The notes under the pieces: generated by a model
What the model was told of the DNA's origin: nothing
What the model saw: the letters and a program-made list of their open reading frames with translations, nothing else
Database searches by the model: none
Made by a program: the position numbers and the translations under genes
Shown: in pieces, positions 4,995 to 5,488 of the stretch
Numbering within the stretch: position 1 is the stretch's first letter
How the letters are laid out: each line of letters begins with the position of its first letter
Source of the DNA: Gallionellaceae bacterium UBA5126
Lineage (GTDB): Bacteria; Pseudomonadota; Gammaproteobacteria; Burkholderiales; Gallionellaceae
Length of the DNA: 5,488 nucleotides
Assembly (NCBI GenBank): GCA_002414205.1
Contig: DHYQ01000092.1
Coordinates: 21,399-26,886 of the forward strand
Reading direction: 5' to 3'

Positions 4995-5488
4995 ATGCTG
5001 GAAGTCAGCGCTCTGGCGTGTAGCCGGGGCGATCATCGGTTGTTCTCTGACCTGAGTTTTTCGTTGCAGCCGGGTCAAATCATGCAAGTGCAGGGGGAAA
5101 ACGGCACTGGGAAGACCAGTTTGCTGCGGACGCTGTGCGGCTTTTTGCTGCCTGACGCTGGGGAAATTTACTGGAACGGCCAGAAGCGCGACGACTTGGC
5201 CGAGGGTTATTTCGCCAACTTGCTGTACTTGGGGCATCACAATGCCATCAAGGACGAGTTGAGTGGGGTGGAGAATTTGCGCATTGCGGCGGGTTTGGCC
5301 GGGGTGGCGCTGGATGACAAGGAAGCGCTGGCCGCCTTGCGTCGCATGGGTCTGAAGGGGCGTGAGCGCTTGCCTACCAAGGTGTTATCACAAGGGCAGC
5401 GTCGCCGCGTCGGGTTGGCGCGCCTGCTGGTCGGCGAGGCCAAGTTGTGGGTACTGGATGAACCATTGGCGGCATTGGATGTCGGAGC
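4995..5488 (+). CDS. ccmA: Heme exporter / cytochrome c maturation ATP-binding protein CcmA (3' end outside window)
   Basis: CcmA is the ABC ATPase subunit that works with the membrane protein CcmB in cytochrome c maturation System I. It drives release of the heme-loaded chaperone CcmE from CcmC at the periplasmic side. The window holds 164 codons plus two bases, most of a protein of about 200-210 residues. Walker A is GENGTGKTS (34-42). The CcmA-typical LLYLGHHNAIKDELSGVENL lies at 77-96, where a His replaces the usual Q-loop Gln. The ABC signature is LSQGQRRR (131-138), Walker B is LWVLDEP (151-157) and the D-loop is LAALD (158-162). ATG 4995 gives the usual short N-terminus (MLEVSALACSRGDHRLF). 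A GGGA at 4979-4982, twelve bases upstream, is a poor ribosome binding site. It is probably the first gene of a ccmABC... operon to the right. The CcmA family is favoured over other ABC ATPases by the YLGH...ENL stretch and compact size. Confidence 0.93.
   Translation, partial: MLEVSALACSRGDHRLFSDLSFSLQPGQIMQVQGENGTGKTSLLRTLCGFLLPDAGEIYWNGQKRDDLAEGYFANLLYLGHHNAIKDELSGVENLRIAAGLAGVALDDKEALAALRRMGLKGRERLPTKVLSQGQRRRVGLARLLVGEAKLWVLDEPLAALDVG

Noticed and set aside
1..5488. CRISPR array, insertion sequence, tRNA or rRNA genes
   Set aside because: No regularly spaced repeats, transposase motifs, tRNA cloverleaf or rRNA-like segments were seen. Almost all of the window is accounted for by six protein genes.

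Overview
The window looks like ordinary chromosomal housekeeping DNA from a moderately GC-rich Gram-negative proteobacterium. Betaproteobacteria are the most likely source. This is inferred from the prmA - zinc-ribbon/DUF3426 pair, the anmK - M23 peptidase - tyrS neighbourhood, and a KMSKS-type tyrosyl-tRNA synthetase. Genus and species cannot be set from the sequence. There is no sign of a mobile element, CRISPR array, rRNA or tRNA gene, and coding runs almost edge to edge.

Layout, left to right. The 3' end of prmA (ribosomal protein L11 methyltransferase) comes first on the + strand. Five bases after it is a membrane protein with an N-terminal zinc ribbon and a C-terminal DUF3426 domain (276-1049), probably in the same operon. 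Its end overlaps by 13 bp the end of a convergent minus-strand operon. In transcription order that operon holds an M23-family LytM/MepM-like peptidoglycan endopeptidase (3417 down to 2119) and anmK, anhydro-N-acetylmuramic acid kinase (2122 down to 1037). The two share a 4-bp TTGA stop/start overlap. A divergent 205-bp control region (3418-3622), with two short dyads and a near-repeat, separates this operon from tyrS (3623-4828, + strand). A 166-bp spacer with a strong extended stem-loop, a 13-codon mini-ORF and a TATAAT box then leads into the 5' part of ccmA, the ATPase of the CcmAB cytochrome c maturation (System I) transporter, which runs off the right edge.

Functional logic. The minus-strand operon pairs an enzyme that cuts peptide cross-links in the wall with one that recycles the anhydro-muramic sugar released during wall turnover. 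prmA and tyrS serve translation. ccmA probably opens a ccm operon continuing to the right. No new multi-gene system is visible. The points most worth a second look are in the tyrS-ccmA spacer, the TTGA coupling, the shared 3' ends of the convergent genes, and the homopolymer tracts in two membrane-protein genes.
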